A stretch of 64,000 nt of DNA, from positions 1-64,000 of the forward strand of contig NZ_JAIZDP010000013.1 of the NCBI RefSeq assembly GCF_021554725.1, read 5' to 3'. The stretch is from Sinomonas notoginsengisoli. Lineage in GTDB: Bacteria; Actinomycetota; Actinomycetes; Actinomycetales; Micrococcaceae. Both the position numbers and the translations under genes were made by a program. Of the stretch, positions 46,453 to 55,024 are shown piece by piece. Below the pieces are notes generated by a model, which was not told where the DNA came from, searched no databases, and was given only the letters and a program-made list of their open reading frames with translations. How positions within the stretch are numbered: position 1 is the stretch's first letter; each line of letters starts with the position of its first letter.

Positions 46453-47576
46453 GCGGTGGCCTCGGCGTCCGAGGTGAGGACGGCCCGGAGGTTCGCAGCC
46501 ACCTGTTCGGGGGTCGTGTCGGTGATGAAGGCACCCATGGCCGCCTCGGAGCCCGCGAGGAACTTGAGCTTGTCCGCAGACCGGCGCGGTGACGTCAGCT
46601 GGAGGTGGAAGCGGCTCGCGGGCCGCAGCGAGGCATCGAGCGGCGCCTGGTGCCAGGCGGCGATGTACGGGGTGGGCGTGGGGTAGAGCGCGTCGATCGC
46701 GCGGAGCAGGGAGAGGTAGGACGCGGCCAGCTCATCCTTCTCCTCACCTGTGAGCGCGGTGAAGTCGGCAAGGTGGCGGTGCGGCACGAGGTGTACCTCG
46801 AGGGGCCAGCGGGCGGCGAACGGAACGAACGCGGTGAACGCGGTGCCCTCGTAGACGATCCGCTCGCCCGAGTCGCGTTCGCGGTCCAGGAGGACACCGA
46901 GAAGGGTGGCCTGCCCAGCGGCTTCGTCGTAGAACTTGCGGGCGGCGGCAGCGAGCTGCGCCGCGCGCGGCGCCACGTAGGGGTAGGCGTAGATCTGGCC
47001 ATGCGGATGGTGGAGGGTCACGCCGATCTCCGGTCCGCGGTTCTCGAAGGGGAAGACCTGCCGGACGCCCGGCAGGGCACTCAGGGCAGCGGTGCGGTGT
47101 GCCCACGCCTCGACGACCGTCCGCGCGCGCTCGTATCCCAGCTCCGTGAAGGACCCGGTGTGGTCCGGGGTGAACGAGACCACTTCGCACCGGCCCACGG
47201 CCCCTGTGGTCTGTCCCCACGGAAGCGCCGACGGGAGCGGGCTGCTTCCGGGCCCGAGAGACGGGAAGCGGTTCTCGAACACGACGACGTCGTAGTCGGG
47301 GTCCGGGATCTCGGAAGCGTTCGCCGGGGTGCTCGGGCACAGCGGGCAGGCCTCGACCGCCGGCAGGTGGGTCCGGCCCTGACGGTGGGCGGCAACGGCG
47401 ATCCAATCACCAGAGAGCTCGTCGTAGCGGAGCTGTCCGGACCCACACCGGGCGGGCAGGTCCCGGAGGTCTGGGAGCGGCGTACGCGCAGGGGCCCCCG
47501 GGTCGTCGAAGTACAGGAGCTCGCGGCCGTCGGACAGCCGCGTGGCCGTGATGCCAACGGGCTGCGCGGGGGTCAC
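46449..47576 (-). CDS. galT: Galactose-1-phosphate uridylyltransferase
   Basis: 375 aa. HIT-superfamily enzyme; the uridylylated His lies in LHHPHGQIYAYPY (HPH), with VPHRHLADFTAL further on and the Cys pair ACPLCP as a metal ligand set. Exchanges UDP between glucose and galactose. Overlaps both neighbours by four bases (regulator-galT-galK). Confidence 0.95.
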   Translation of the reverse strand: MTPAQPVGITATRLSDGRELLYFDDPGAPARTPLPDLRDLPARCGSGQLRYDELSGDWIAVAAHRQGRTHLPAVEACPLCPSTPANASEIPDPDYDVVVFENRFPSLGPGSSPLPSALPWGQTTGAVGRCEVVSFTPDHTGSFTELGYERARTVVEAWAHRTAALSALPGVRQVFPFENRGPEIGVTLHHPHGQIYAYPYVAPRAAQLAAAARKFYDEAAGQATLLGVLLDRERDSGERIVYEGTAFTAFVPFAARWPLEVHLVPHRHLADFTALTGEEKDELAASYLSLLRAIDALYPTPTPYIAAWHQAPLDASLRPASRFHLQLTSPRRSADKLKFLAGSEAAMGAFITDTTPEQVAANLRAVLTSDAEATA

Positions 47577-48385
47577 GGCGTTCCCTGCTCGGCGGCGCCG
47601 GGGGGCATGTCCTGCAGCGGGGCGACGATGAGGTCTGGCACGCCCTGCCTGAGCTCATCGAGCGCATTTGTGGAGAGGCCGTCATCCGTGATGAGCGTGT
47701 CCACGGCGTTCAGGGGAAGGATCCTGGCGAGGCTCACGAGCCCATACTTGCTGTGGTCCGCGAGCACCACGAGCCGTGCCGCGGCCTCCGCTGCCGCTCT
47801 ATTCGCCTCCGCCTCGAGCATGTTGGGGGTGGTGAGCCCTCCGCGGGGGTGCAGCCCGTGGACGCCCATGAAGCATGTCTCGACGTGGAGCTGGCGCAGC
47901 GTCGACGTTGCGAGTGGACCTACAAGGGCCTCCGAGGGAGTGCGCTCGCCGCCGGTGAGGATGGTCCTCACCGTCTCCTGGCCCCCCTCGCCGAGGGCCT
48001 CCGCAACCTTGAGGGAGTTCGTCGCGACCGTGAGGTCCGGAATGCCGGTCAGGAGGCGTGCAAACGCAAAGGTGGTGGTGCCGGCGGTGACGAAGATCGT
48101 GGCCCCGGGCCGCACGAGTTCGATGGCGCGCGCGGCGATGGCGCTCTTCGCATCCGCCCGGTGCTCGCTCTTGGCCGCGAAACCCAGCTCGCTGAATCCC
48201 GCCTCAGTGGGCCGTGCGGCTCCACCGTGGACGCGGCGGGCCAGTCCCTGCTGCTCCAGATGCTCGATGTCGCGGCGAATAGTCATCTCTGAGACGCCCA
48301 ACGCGGACGCCAATTCGACGACCCGCACCGCTTCGCGGCGTTCGAGTTCGGCGACGATGTGCGCGTGGCGTTCTGCAGCCAGCAT
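47573..48385 (-). CDS. DeoR/GlpR family transcriptional regulator of the gal genes
   Basis: 270 aa. N-terminal helix-turn-helix (REAVRVVELASALGVSEMTIRRDIEHLE) with the family VHGGA motif, and a C-terminal isomerase-like sugar-phosphate sensor (GATIFVTAGTTTFAFA, LVVLADHSKYG). Heads the operon, so it probably represses its own transcript until galactose-derived phosphate appears. Confidence 0.9.
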   Translation of the reverse strand: MLAAERHAHIVAELERREAVRVVELASALGVSEMTIRRDIEHLEQQGLARRVHGGAARPTEAGFSELGFAAKSEHRADAKSAIAARAIELVRPGATIFVTAGTTTFAFARLLTGIPDLTVATNSLKVAEALGEGGQETVRTILTGGERTPSEALVGPLATSTLRQLHVETCFMGVHGLHPRGGLTTPNMLEAEANRAAAEAAARLVVLADHSKYGLVSLARILPLNAVDTLITDDGLSTNALDELRQGVPDLIVAPLQDMPPGAAEQGTP

Positions 48386-48533
48386 GGCCGTCCCCCTTAC
48401 GACACCCCTTGTGAGAGTGCACTAACACAAACAAACATTCTCCTCACAAAATATAACATCAAAGACGATGCAGACGGAAGAGGCCAGCAGCGGCTGGATG
48501 TGCCCGACGCGAGCGAGAGGCTAGCGTGGGCCC
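48386..48533. promoter_or_regulatory. Divergent control region of the galactose genes
   Basis: AT-rich for this genome. On the minus strand TATATT (48455-48450) is a candidate -10 for the regulator-galT-galK operon, with repeats AACAAACAAACA near 48425-48440 that may bind the DeoR protein. On the plus strand TAGCGT (48522-48527) ends six bases before ATG 48534, a leaderless promoter for the epimerase gene. Confidence 0.5.
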
Positions 48534-49484
48534 ATGACCATTTCTTCCACGGCGCGTCCCGCTGCGACCGGCCGCCAGCATGAGCTCCGGCGGGCCGGAT
48601 CCACAGCCGTGGTGACCGAGCTGGCAGCGGCGCTGCGCTCCTACTCGCGCGACGGCGTCGTACTCACCGAGACGTACGGTGACCACCAGATCCCGCCGCG
48701 CGCTGTCGGGATCATGCTCGCCCCGTGGGCGAACCGCATCGAGGATGGCCGGTGGACGCTCGACGGCACTACACAACAGCTGGATATCACCGAGCCCACA
48801 CGCGGCCACGCGAGCCACGGGCTCCTCCGCAACACCGGCTACGATCTGCTCGAACGCACGGAATCCTCGGCGGCGCTCGAGGCCGTGGCCTTCCCCCAGC
48901 ATGGCTACCCCTTCCTCGTCCGGCACCGCGTGGACTACGCGCTCGATGCCGAAGGCGGCCTGCGCGTCACGCAGACGCTCACGAACGACTCCGACGCCGC
49001 GGCGCCCTATGTTCTGGGCGCACACCCCTACCTTCGGGTGGGGGACGTGCCGAGCGAGGAGCTCACGCTCACTGTGCCGGCAACAACTCGGTTCGTGGAG
49101 GACGAGCGCCTCATCCCGCGCAGGTCGGAACCGGCCGCGGGCGAATGGGACCTGCGCGGTGGCCGCACCGTGGGCGAGCTCACGCTCGATGCGGGGTACA
49201 CCGGGCTGGCCTTCGCTGCGGTGGCGCACGACGGCGAGGGGGAGCCTCGGTCGGTCCGCTCGACGCTCACCGCGCCGGACGGCCGGAGCGTGTGGCTCTG
49301 GCAGGAGGAGTCTTGCCGCTACGTGCACGTGTTCGTCACGGACACCTTCCCGGGGCGGGCCAAGGGCGTGGCGCTCGAGCCGATGACCGGTGCGGCCAAC
49401 GCGTTCAACTCGGGCGAAGGGCTCCAGTGGGTAGGCCCCGGGGAGTCGGCCTCGATGAGGTGGGGCATCGGCTCGAGCCTGTGA
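48534..49484 (+). CDS. Aldose 1-epimerase family protein
   Basis: 316 aa galactose-mutarotase fold. Putative catalytic residues are conserved: His in HASHGLLRN, His in VLGAHPYLRVGD and Glu in ALEPMTGAANAFNSG. It would interconvert sugar anomers, feeding alpha-galactose to GalK; the YihR-like branch is also possible. Divergent from the gal operon. Predicted leaderless. Confidence 0.88.
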   Translation: MTISSTARPAATGRQHELRRAGSTAVVTELAAALRSYSRDGVVLTETYGDHQIPPRAVGIMLAPWANRIEDGRWTLDGTTQQLDITEPTRGHASHGLLRNTGYDLLERTESSAALEAVAFPQHGYPFLVRHRVDYALDAEGGLRVTQTLTNDSDAAAPYVLGAHPYLRVGDVPSEELTLTVPATTRFVEDERLIPRRSEPAAGEWDLRGGRTVGELTLDAGYTGLAFAAVAHDGEGEPRSVRSTLTAPDGRSVWLWQEESCRYVHVFVTDTFPGRAKGVALEPMTGAANAFNSGEGLQWVGPGESASMRWGIGSSL

Positions 49485-49500
49485 ATGGCAGGATGGGGAC

Positions 49501-50715
49501 ATGGAGCCCACGCCCGAAGGACCCCTGACCGACGTCGTACCGGCCCCAAGCGCTGGGAACCCAGCCGAACCGGAGCCCACATTTCCCGCCCCGCGCCCGG
49601 TGAATGACGCTGACCTGCCGTTCGCCCTGAGGATCGCGGCGGCGTGGTCGTGGCGCATCGCGATGATCCTCGTGGTGGCCTGGGCCATCGCGTGGGCGCT
49701 CGCGCAGCTGAGCTTCCTGGTGATCCCGGTCCTCGTGGCCGCGCTCCTCGCGGGCCTGCTGAACCCCGTGGTCGGGCTGCTCCGCCGGGTGCGCGTGCCG
49801 CGAGGCCTCGCGGTCGCCGTCACGGAGCTGGGCTTCATCGCCGTCGTGGCCGGGCTGCTCACCCTCGTCGGCCGGCAGATCTCCTCCGGATTCGCCGAGC
49901 TGTGGGGGGAGGCGCTCGCAGGGCTGACCGAGATCCAGAGGTGGCTCGCGGAGGGTCCCCTGCAGCTGACCTCGGCCCAGCTCGGGACCTACATCAGCGA
50001 CGCCCGGCACGTGCTCGAGACGAATCAGGGCACCCTGGTCAGCGGAGTCCTCAGCGTCGGCTCGTCCGCGGGACACTTCATCACGGGCGCGCTCATCACC
50101 TTGTTCGTCCTCGTCTTCTTCCTGCTCGAGGGGGAACGGATCTGGGCCTTCCTCGTGCGGCTCCTGCCCCGGCAGGCCAGGCCGGCCGCGGACGGCGCAG
50201 GCCGCAGGGGCTGGACCTCGCTCGTGAGCTACGTGCGGGTCCAGGTGTTCGTCGCCGCGGTGGATGCCATCGGCATCGGCGTCGGGGCGGCGATCCTCGG
50301 CGTCCCGCTCGCGCTCCCGCTGGGCATCCTCGTCTTCGTCGCGTCCTTCGTCCCCGTGGTTGGCGCGCTCGTCAGCGGCGCGATCGCCGTCCTCCTCGCG
50401 CTCGTCGCGAACGGGGCCGTCAACGGGCTCATCATGCTCATCATTGTCATCGCGGTCCAGCAGCTCGAGTCCCACGTGCTCCAGCCGCTCGTGATGGGGC
50501 GCGCCGTCGCCCTCCACCCGGTGGCGGTGATCCTCGCCGTCGCCGCTGGCTCCTACATCGCAGGGATCGCGGGCGCACTGTTCGCGGTCCCCACCCTGGC
50601 CGTCACGAACTCCTCTGTGCGCTACATCGCGGCACGCGGGTGGGAGAACTCGTGGGAAACTGAAAGGGCGCCTGCCCCAACGGCAGGCGCCGCGCCGGCA
50701 CCCCACTCCCCGTAG
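49501..50715 (+). CDS. AI-2E family transporter
   Basis: 404 aa with about eight membrane helices (MILVVAWAIAWALAQLSFL, VIPVLVAALLAGLLNPVV, ALITLFVLVFFLLEG, LPLGILVFVASFVPVVGAL, VQQLESHVLQPLVMGRAV). The family is named for TqsA, an autoinducer-2 exporter, but other members are Na+/H+ antiporters; the substrate here is open. N-terminal 35 residues are Pro-rich. A hairpin lies within the last codons. Confidence 0.87.
   Translation: MEPTPEGPLTDVVPAPSAGNPAEPEPTFPAPRPVNDADLPFALRIAAAWSWRIAMILVVAWAIAWALAQLSFLVIPVLVAALLAGLLNPVVGLLRRVRVPRGLAVAVTELGFIAVVAGLLTLVGRQISSGFAELWGEALAGLTEIQRWLAEGPLQLTSAQLGTYISDARHVLETNQGTLVSGVLSVGSSAGHFITGALITLFVLVFFLLEGERIWAFLVRLLPRQARPAADGAGRRGWTSLVSYVRVQVFVAAVDAIGIGVGAAILGVPLALPLGILVFVASFVPVVGALVSGAIAVLLALVANGAVNGLIMLIIVIAVQQLESHVLQPLVMGRAVALHPVAVILAVAAGSYIAGIAGALFAVPTLAVTNSSVRYIAARGWENSWETERAPAPTAGAAPAPHSP
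50667..50691 (+). terminator. Hairpin inside the 3' end of the AI-2E gene
   Basis: GGCGCCTGCC (50667-50676) pairs with GGCAGGCGCC (50682-50691) around five bases. It lies within the last codons, 40 bases before ilvA; it could limit read-through or be coding coincidence. Confidence 0.4.
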
Positions 50716-50730
50716 ACGCCCCTAGGAGCA

Positions 50731-51990
50731 ATGAGCATGAATGCACTCTCGACTCTCGCTGTGACGCTCGACGATGTCGTCGCCGCACAGGAGCTGCTCG
50801 AGGGCATCAGCACCAAGACGCCCATTGAGCAGTCGCGGGCGCTCGGGCAGATGGTCGGCGGGGACGTCTTCCTCAAGTGTGAGAACCTCCAGCGCGCGGG
50901 CTCCTTCAAGGTCCGCGGAGCCTACGTGCGCATGGCCCGCCTCAGCGATGAGGAGAAGCGGCGTGGCGTCGTGGCGGCCTCCGCGGGCAACCACGCGCAG
51001 GGTGTGGCATCCGCGGCGAAGCGGCTGGGCATCCGCGCCCGGATCTACATGCCGCTCGGCGTCGCGCTGCCCAAGCTCCAGGCCACCCGCTCCCACGGGG
51101 CGGAGGTGGTCCTCCACGGGTACAACGTCGACGAGGCCCTCGCGGAGGCCAAGCGCTACGCGGACGAGACCGGCGCCGTGTTCGTCCACCCGTTCGACAA
51201 CACCGACGTCGTGGCCGGCCAGGGCACGATCGGCCTCGAGATCCTCGACCAAGTACCCGACGTGGACACCGTGCTCATGGGAGTCGGCGGCGGCGGCCTG
51301 CTCGCCGGCGTCACGGTCGCGGTCAAGGGCAAGGCGGCGGAGCTGGGGCGGGACATCCGGGTGATCGGGGTCCAGGCCGAGAACGCGGCCGCCTACCCGC
51401 CCTCGCTCGCGGCGGACGCGGTCGTCCCCCTCCCGAAGGTCGCGACTATGGCGGACGGCATCGCCGTCGGCCTCCCCGGCCAGATCCCGTTCAGCATCAT
51501 TCGCGAGCTCGTCGACGACGTCGTGACCGTGAGCGAGGATTCCCTTGCCCGTGCCCTCATCTTCCTCCTCGAGCGTGCCAAGCTCGTCGTGGAGCCGGCC
51601 GGCGCGGTCGGGGTGGCAGCGCTCATGGACGGAAAGCTCGCCGAGCTGGGCATCGACGCCAAGAAGACCGTAGTGATCCTCTCCGGCGGGAACATCGACC
51701 CGATGCTCATGCTCAAGGTGATCCAGCGGGGCCTCTCGGCGGCCGGCCGCTTCCTCACCGTGCGCATGATGCTGGATGACCGCCCGGGCTCCCTCGCGAC
51801 GATCTCCCGGATCATCGCCGAGAATGACGCGAATGTGACCGGCGTGGACCATACTCGGGTGGGCGGCTCGATTGCGATGGGAGACGTTGCCATCACGATC
51901 GACATGGAGACGAAGGGCCACGAGCATTCGGACCAGATCCTGCGAGCCCTGAGGGCCGAGGGCTTCCAGCCGATCGTCATCCACGTCTGA
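50731..51990 (+). CDS. ilvA: Threonine ammonia-lyase
   Basis: 419 aa. PLP enzyme making 2-oxobutanoate from threonine, the entry to isoleucine. PLP lysine Lys60 in AGSFKVRGAY, SAGNHAQGVASAAK, the glycine loop VGGGGLLAGV, and a C-terminal ACT-type domain (VRMMLDDRPGSLATISRII) that would bind a regulatory amino acid. The single ACT domain resembles the shorter, degradative-like actinobacterial form rather than E. coli IlvA with its double domain. Confidence 0.93.
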   Translation: MSMNALSTLAVTLDDVVAAQELLEGISTKTPIEQSRALGQMVGGDVFLKCENLQRAGSFKVRGAYVRMARLSDEEKRRGVVAASAGNHAQGVASAAKRLGIRARIYMPLGVALPKLQATRSHGAEVVLHGYNVDEALAEAKRYADETGAVFVHPFDNTDVVAGQGTIGLEILDQVPDVDTVLMGVGGGGLLAGVTVAVKGKAAELGRDIRVIGVQAENAAAYPPSLAADAVVPLPKVATMADGIAVGLPGQIPFSIIRELVDDVVTVSEDSLARALIFLLERAKLVVEPAGAVGVAALMDGKLAELGIDAKKTVVILSGGNIDPMLMLKVIQRGLSAAGRFLTVRMMLDDRPGSLATISRIIAENDANVTGVDHTRVGGSIAMGDVAITIDMETKGHEHSDQILRALRAEGFQPIVIHV

Positions 51991-52000
51991 GGCGCTGGCC

Positions 52001-52618
52001 ATGGCCGAAGGCAGACCGGGGGCGGGCGGCCAGCTAGCGAGCCGCGCGAGGGCGGGCCTCGCGACCATGGCCGGAGCCACGCTCGTGCTCTATGCGATCG
52101 AGTTCGTCAACATCGCAACGCTCGGCCTGCTCACGCGCACATTCGGCATCCGCCCCCGGGACGTCGGCAGCCTCCCCGACATCCTGACGTCGCCCCTTGT
52201 GCACGACTCGACGAGCTGGGCCCATCTGGTCGCGAACACCCTGCCGCTCTTCGTCTTCGGGTTCCTGGCGTTCCTTGCGGGCCTGCGCCAGTTCCTCACC
52301 GCTGTGGGAGTCTCCTGGCTGGCCTCCGGGATCGGCGTGTGGCTGTTCGGTGGGAGCGTCTTGGGGTATCCGTCCATCACGGTCGGCGCTTCCGGCGTCA
52401 TCTTCGGGCTGTTCGGCTTCCTGCTCATCCGCGGCTTCTTCAACCGCAGCTGGTGGCAGATCCTGCTCGCACTCGTGCTCTTCGCCGCCTACGGCGGCGT
52501 ACTCCTCGGCGTCCTGCCCATCGTGGGCCGGGGCATCTCGTGGCAGGCCCACATCTTCGGCCTCGCCGGCGGCATCATCGCGGCCGTCGTCCTCCGGCCC
52601 CGAGACAGGGTCGCCTGA
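52001..52618 (+). CDS. Rhomboid family intramembrane serine protease
   Basis: 205 aa, six membrane helices. Active-site Ser in VGASGVIFGLFGF and His in WQAHIFGLAGG; the HxxxN pattern in WAHLVANTLPLFVFG supports the oxyanion site. Cleaves transmembrane substrates, unknown here. Starts ten bases after ilvA, and a hairpin follows. Confidence 0.9.
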   Translation: MAEGRPGAGGQLASRARAGLATMAGATLVLYAIEFVNIATLGLLTRTFGIRPRDVGSLPDILTSPLVHDSTSWAHLVANTLPLFVFGFLAFLAGLRQFLTAVGVSWLASGIGVWLFGGSVLGYPSITVGASGVIFGLFGFLLIRGFFNRSWWQILLALVLFAAYGGVLLGVLPIVGRGISWQAHIFGLAGGIIAAVVLRPRDRVA

Positions 52619-52645
52619 GGCATCGCGGCGGGCCGACCGACGATG

Positions 52646-52681
52646 ACGGCGCCGCCCACCTCTCAGGGTGGACGGCGCCGT
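52646..52681. terminator. Hairpin between rhomboid gene and greA
   Basis: 52646-52660 and 52667-52681 pair over 15 positions with one C/A mismatch. Bases 52645-52660 are identical to 39258-39273 in the liv hairpin. Confidence 0.75.
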
Positions 52682-52705
52682 CGTGGGTTGCTGCTGGGGA
52701 GGGGA

Positions 52706-53203
52706 TCAGCCGTTGTAGGGCTTGGCCGAGATGATCTCGACCGCGATCTCCTTGCCGTTCGGTGCGGTGTAGGAGAGCTTGTCGCCCTGCTTGTGGCCCA
52801 CGATTGCCGCGCCGAGGGGGGACTTCTCGCTGAACACGTCGAGGTCGGTTGCGCCGTCGGCAATCTCGCGCGAGCCGAGCACGAAGTGCTCCTCCTCGCC
52901 GGCGATCTTCGCGACCACCAGCATGCCGGGCTCGACCACGCCGTCGTCGGCGGGCTTCTCGCCCACCTGTGCCGTGCGCAGGAGGTCGGTCAGCTGGCGG
53001 ATGCGGGCCTCGATCTTGCCCTGCTCCTCCTTGGCGGCGTGGTAGCCGCCGTTTTCCTTGAGGTCGCCCTCCTGCCGCGCGGCCTCGATCCTCTCGACGA
53101 TCTCATGACGGCCGGGGCCCGAGAGGTGGTCCAGCTCAGCCTTGAGACGGTCGTACGCCTCCTGGGTGAGCCAGGCGCCGCCCTGATGGGTCGTGGTGGA
53201 CAT
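52706..53203 (-). CDS. greA: Transcription elongation factor GreA
   Basis: 165 aa. N-terminal coiled-coil finger (TQEAYDRLKAELDHL, RIEAARQEGDLKENGGYHAAKEEQ) with the acidic tip that enters the RNA polymerase secondary channel, and a C-terminal FKBP-like domain (SPLGAAIVGHKQGDKLSYTA). Rescues backtracked polymerase. ATG 53203 follows GAGGAG. Confidence 0.94.
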   Translation of the reverse strand: MSTTTHQGGAWLTQEAYDRLKAELDHLSGPGRHEIVERIEAARQEGDLKENGGYHAAKEEQGKIEARIRQLTDLLRTAQVGEKPADDGVVEPGMLVVAKIAGEEEHFVLGSREIADGATDLDVFSEKSPLGAAIVGHKQGDKLSYTAPNGKEIAVEIISAKPYNG

Positions 53204-53256
53204 GTTCGTCTCCTCGTGGTCTATCCATGCAAAGACCCCACCTGTGGCTGTACGCA

Positions 53257-53283
53257 CTCCCGTGAGGCGTGATGCCTCGGGAG
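53257..53283 (-). promoter_or_regulatory. Imperfect hairpin in the greA leader
   Basis: CTCCC-GT-GAGGC (53257-53268) pairs with GCCTC-GGGAG (53274-53283), leaving a two-base bulge, some 55 bases before the greA start. Regulatory role is only possible. Confidence 0.3.
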
Positions 53284-53373
53284 CGCTTTCTCGGCCACCG
53301 GCGGGGCAATGGGTATTAGGACAGTCTAATGAAGATGGGACTCGATCCCAAGCGGAGTGCCCCGCGTGTTGCC

Positions 53374-53790
53374 TCAGGAGGCCTTGAGCCAGCACGAGTC
53401 GACGACGCCGGAGACCGCCGCGCTTTCAGTCCGCAGGGCCACGCGGTGGAGCGACGCCGTGGTCCCGGATCCGCCCGCATCGGGGCCGATCTCGACCTCC
53501 TTGTACCCCACGACCGCGTACGCGCCGGAGAGCGCATGGACCGCACAGACGGCTGTGGCCGAGGCATTCTTGGTCAGTTGGAAGTCGATCTCGGCGTGCC
53601 ACGCATCCGGGGTCGAGAACCCGACGTCCTTCGACTCCACTCCGCTTCGCGCACTGGATGTGTAGGTCAGCCATCCGGCCACGGCCACCGCCACGGCGAG
53701 CGCCGCGACGATGAGGATCCGGGCCGTTCGCTTGGTCAGCCGACGCCGGGGAACGCCGTATCGGGCGGCAAGAGCAGGGGAGTCGGTCAC
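53374..53790 (-). CDS. DUF4307 membrane protein
   Basis: 138 aa. Short cytoplasmic start (ARYGVPRRRLTKR), one membrane helix (ILIVAALAVAVAVAGWLTY) and an extracytoplasmic beta domain with two Cys (AVCAVHAL, VDSCWLK) that may form a disulfide. The family is actinobacterial and unnamed, often beside mca as here. Predicted leaderless from GTG 53790. Confidence 0.83.
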   Translation of the reverse strand: MTDSPALAARYGVPRRRLTKRTARILIVAALAVAVAVAGWLTYTSSARSGVESKDVGFSTPDAWHAEIDFQLTKNASATAVCAVHALSGAYAVVGYKEVEIGPDAGGSGTTASLHRVALRTESAAVSGVVDSCWLKAS

Positions 53791-53795
53791 CTGAC

Positions 53796-53802
53796 TATTC
53801 TA
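53796..53802. promoter_or_regulatory. Shared bidirectional -10 element
   Basis: TATTCTA. Read leftward, TAGAAT (53802-53797) ends six bases before the DUF4307 GTG 53790; read rightward, TATTCT (53796-53801) ends seven bases before the mca GTG 53809. Only 18 bases lie between the two coding regions. Confidence 0.6.
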
Positions 53803-53808
53803 GGAGGC

Positions 53809-54714
53809 GTGTCAGAGAACCCTTCCGCCCTCCGACTGCTGGCCGTCCACGCCCACCCCGACGACGAGTCGAGCAAGGGCGCCCCCATGATGGCAAAGTA
53901 CCTCGCCGAGGGCCACGAGGTCACGGTGGTCTCGTGCACCGACGGCTCGCGGGGCGACATCCAGAACCCCCACATCCTCGATGCCCCGCACCCCCGCCGC
54001 GACATGGCCGGTGCGCGCAGGCTCGAGATGGCCGCAGCACGCGAGGTCCTCGGAGTCGCGCACCGCTGGCTGGGCTTCATGGACTCCGGGCTGCCCGAGG
54101 GAGACCCGCTCCCAGCGCTGCCCTGGGGCTCGTTCGCTACGCTGCCCATCGAGGAAGCCGCTGCACCGCTCGTGCGGCTGGTGCGCGAGTTCCGTCCGCA
54201 TGTCATCGTGGCGTACGACGAGAACGGGGGATACCCGCACCCGGACCACATCATGGCCCATCGGGTCGCGGTCGAGGCCTTCCACGCAGCGGGGAATGCT
54301 GACGCGTATCCGGATGCCGGCCAGACATGGGCGCCGTCGAAGCTCTACTACGACGTCTCCTTCTACCCCGAGAAGACCCGGCGCATCCACGACGCCCTCG
54401 TGGCAGCCGGCCTCGACTCCCCGTATGCGGACTGGATCGCCCGTGCGGCGGAGAACGACGCCGAGGGGCACCGCCCGTGGACATCCCGCCACCCTGTTAC
54501 CACCCAGGTGGAGTGCGCCGAGTACTTTGGCGTCCGTGACAAGGCACTCCTCGCGCACGCGACCCAGATCGATCCGGATGGATGGTTCTTCGCCGTCCCG
54601 CTGGCGATGAGGGAGCGGGAGTGGCCCTGGGAGGACTACGCGCTCATCGAGTCCTCTGTCGGCTTTCCTGCCGAGGGGACGACCGAAATGGACCTGTTCG
54701 CCGGGCTACGATAG
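53809..54714 (+). CDS. mca: Mycothiol S-conjugate amidase
   Basis: 301 aa LmbE-type metal-dependent deacetylase. Zinc motif AHAHPDDE at residues 13-20 and the third ligand in YPHPDHIMAHR; the SKGAPMMAKYLAEGH and CTDGSRGDIQNP segments are typical of Mca. Splits mycothiol conjugates of electrophiles into a mercapturic acid and GlcN-Ins. MshB is a paralogue but differs in this N-terminal region. Marks the host as a mycothiol producer. Confidence 0.92.
   Translation: MSENPSALRLLAVHAHPDDESSKGAPMMAKYLAEGHEVTVVSCTDGSRGDIQNPHILDAPHPRRDMAGARRLEMAAAREVLGVAHRWLGFMDSGLPEGDPLPALPWGSFATLPIEEAAAPLVRLVREFRPHVIVAYDENGGYPHPDHIMAHRVAVEAFHAAGNADAYPDAGQTWAPSKLYYDVSFYPEKTRRIHDALVAAGLDSPYADWIARAAENDAEGHRPWTSRHPVTTQVECAEYFGVRDKALLAHATQIDPDGWFFAVPLAMREREWPWEDYALIESSVGFPAEGTTEMDLFAGLR
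54707..54712 (+). promoter_or_regulatory. -10 box of a leaderless promoter
   Basis: TACGAT, inside the last codons of mca, ends six bases before GTG 54719. Confidence 0.5.
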
Positions 54715-54718
54715 ACCG

Positions 54719-55024
54719 GTGCAGAACCTCCTCGTTGCCCTCACCCAGACACCACCGTCCCCCGAGGGGACCCTGCGGCCCGGGCTGAGCGAGGACATGA
54801 TCACCCCCGGAACCTGGGGCTTCATTGCCACGGCCTTCGTGGTGGTCCTGACCATCTTCCTCATCGTGGACATGGTCCGCCGCCTGCGGCGTATACGCTA
54901 CAAGGCGCAGGTCGAAGAGGCGCTCGCGTCCGAGCAGGGCGATGCCAAGGAGGCCGATCCCCGGGGCACCGAAGCCCGAGGCGCCGGATCCCATGACAGG
55001 CGCACCGACGGCGGGGCTTCCTAG
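54719..55024 (+). CDS. Small single-pass membrane protein downstream of mca
   Basis: 101 aa. A short N-terminal segment, one membrane helix (FIATAFVVVLTIFLIVDMV, about 36-54), a very basic stretch RRLRRIRYKAQ, then a charged hydrophilic tail. No domain recognised. Starts five bases after mca. Its TAG stop shares the CTAG palindrome with the stop of the convergent deacetylase/glycosyltransferase remnant. Confidence 0.65.
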   Translation: MQNLLVALTQTPPSPEGTLRPGLSEDMITPGTWGFIATAFVVVLTIFLIVDMVRRLRRIRYKAQVEEALASEQGDAKEADPRGTEARGAGSHDRRTDGGAS

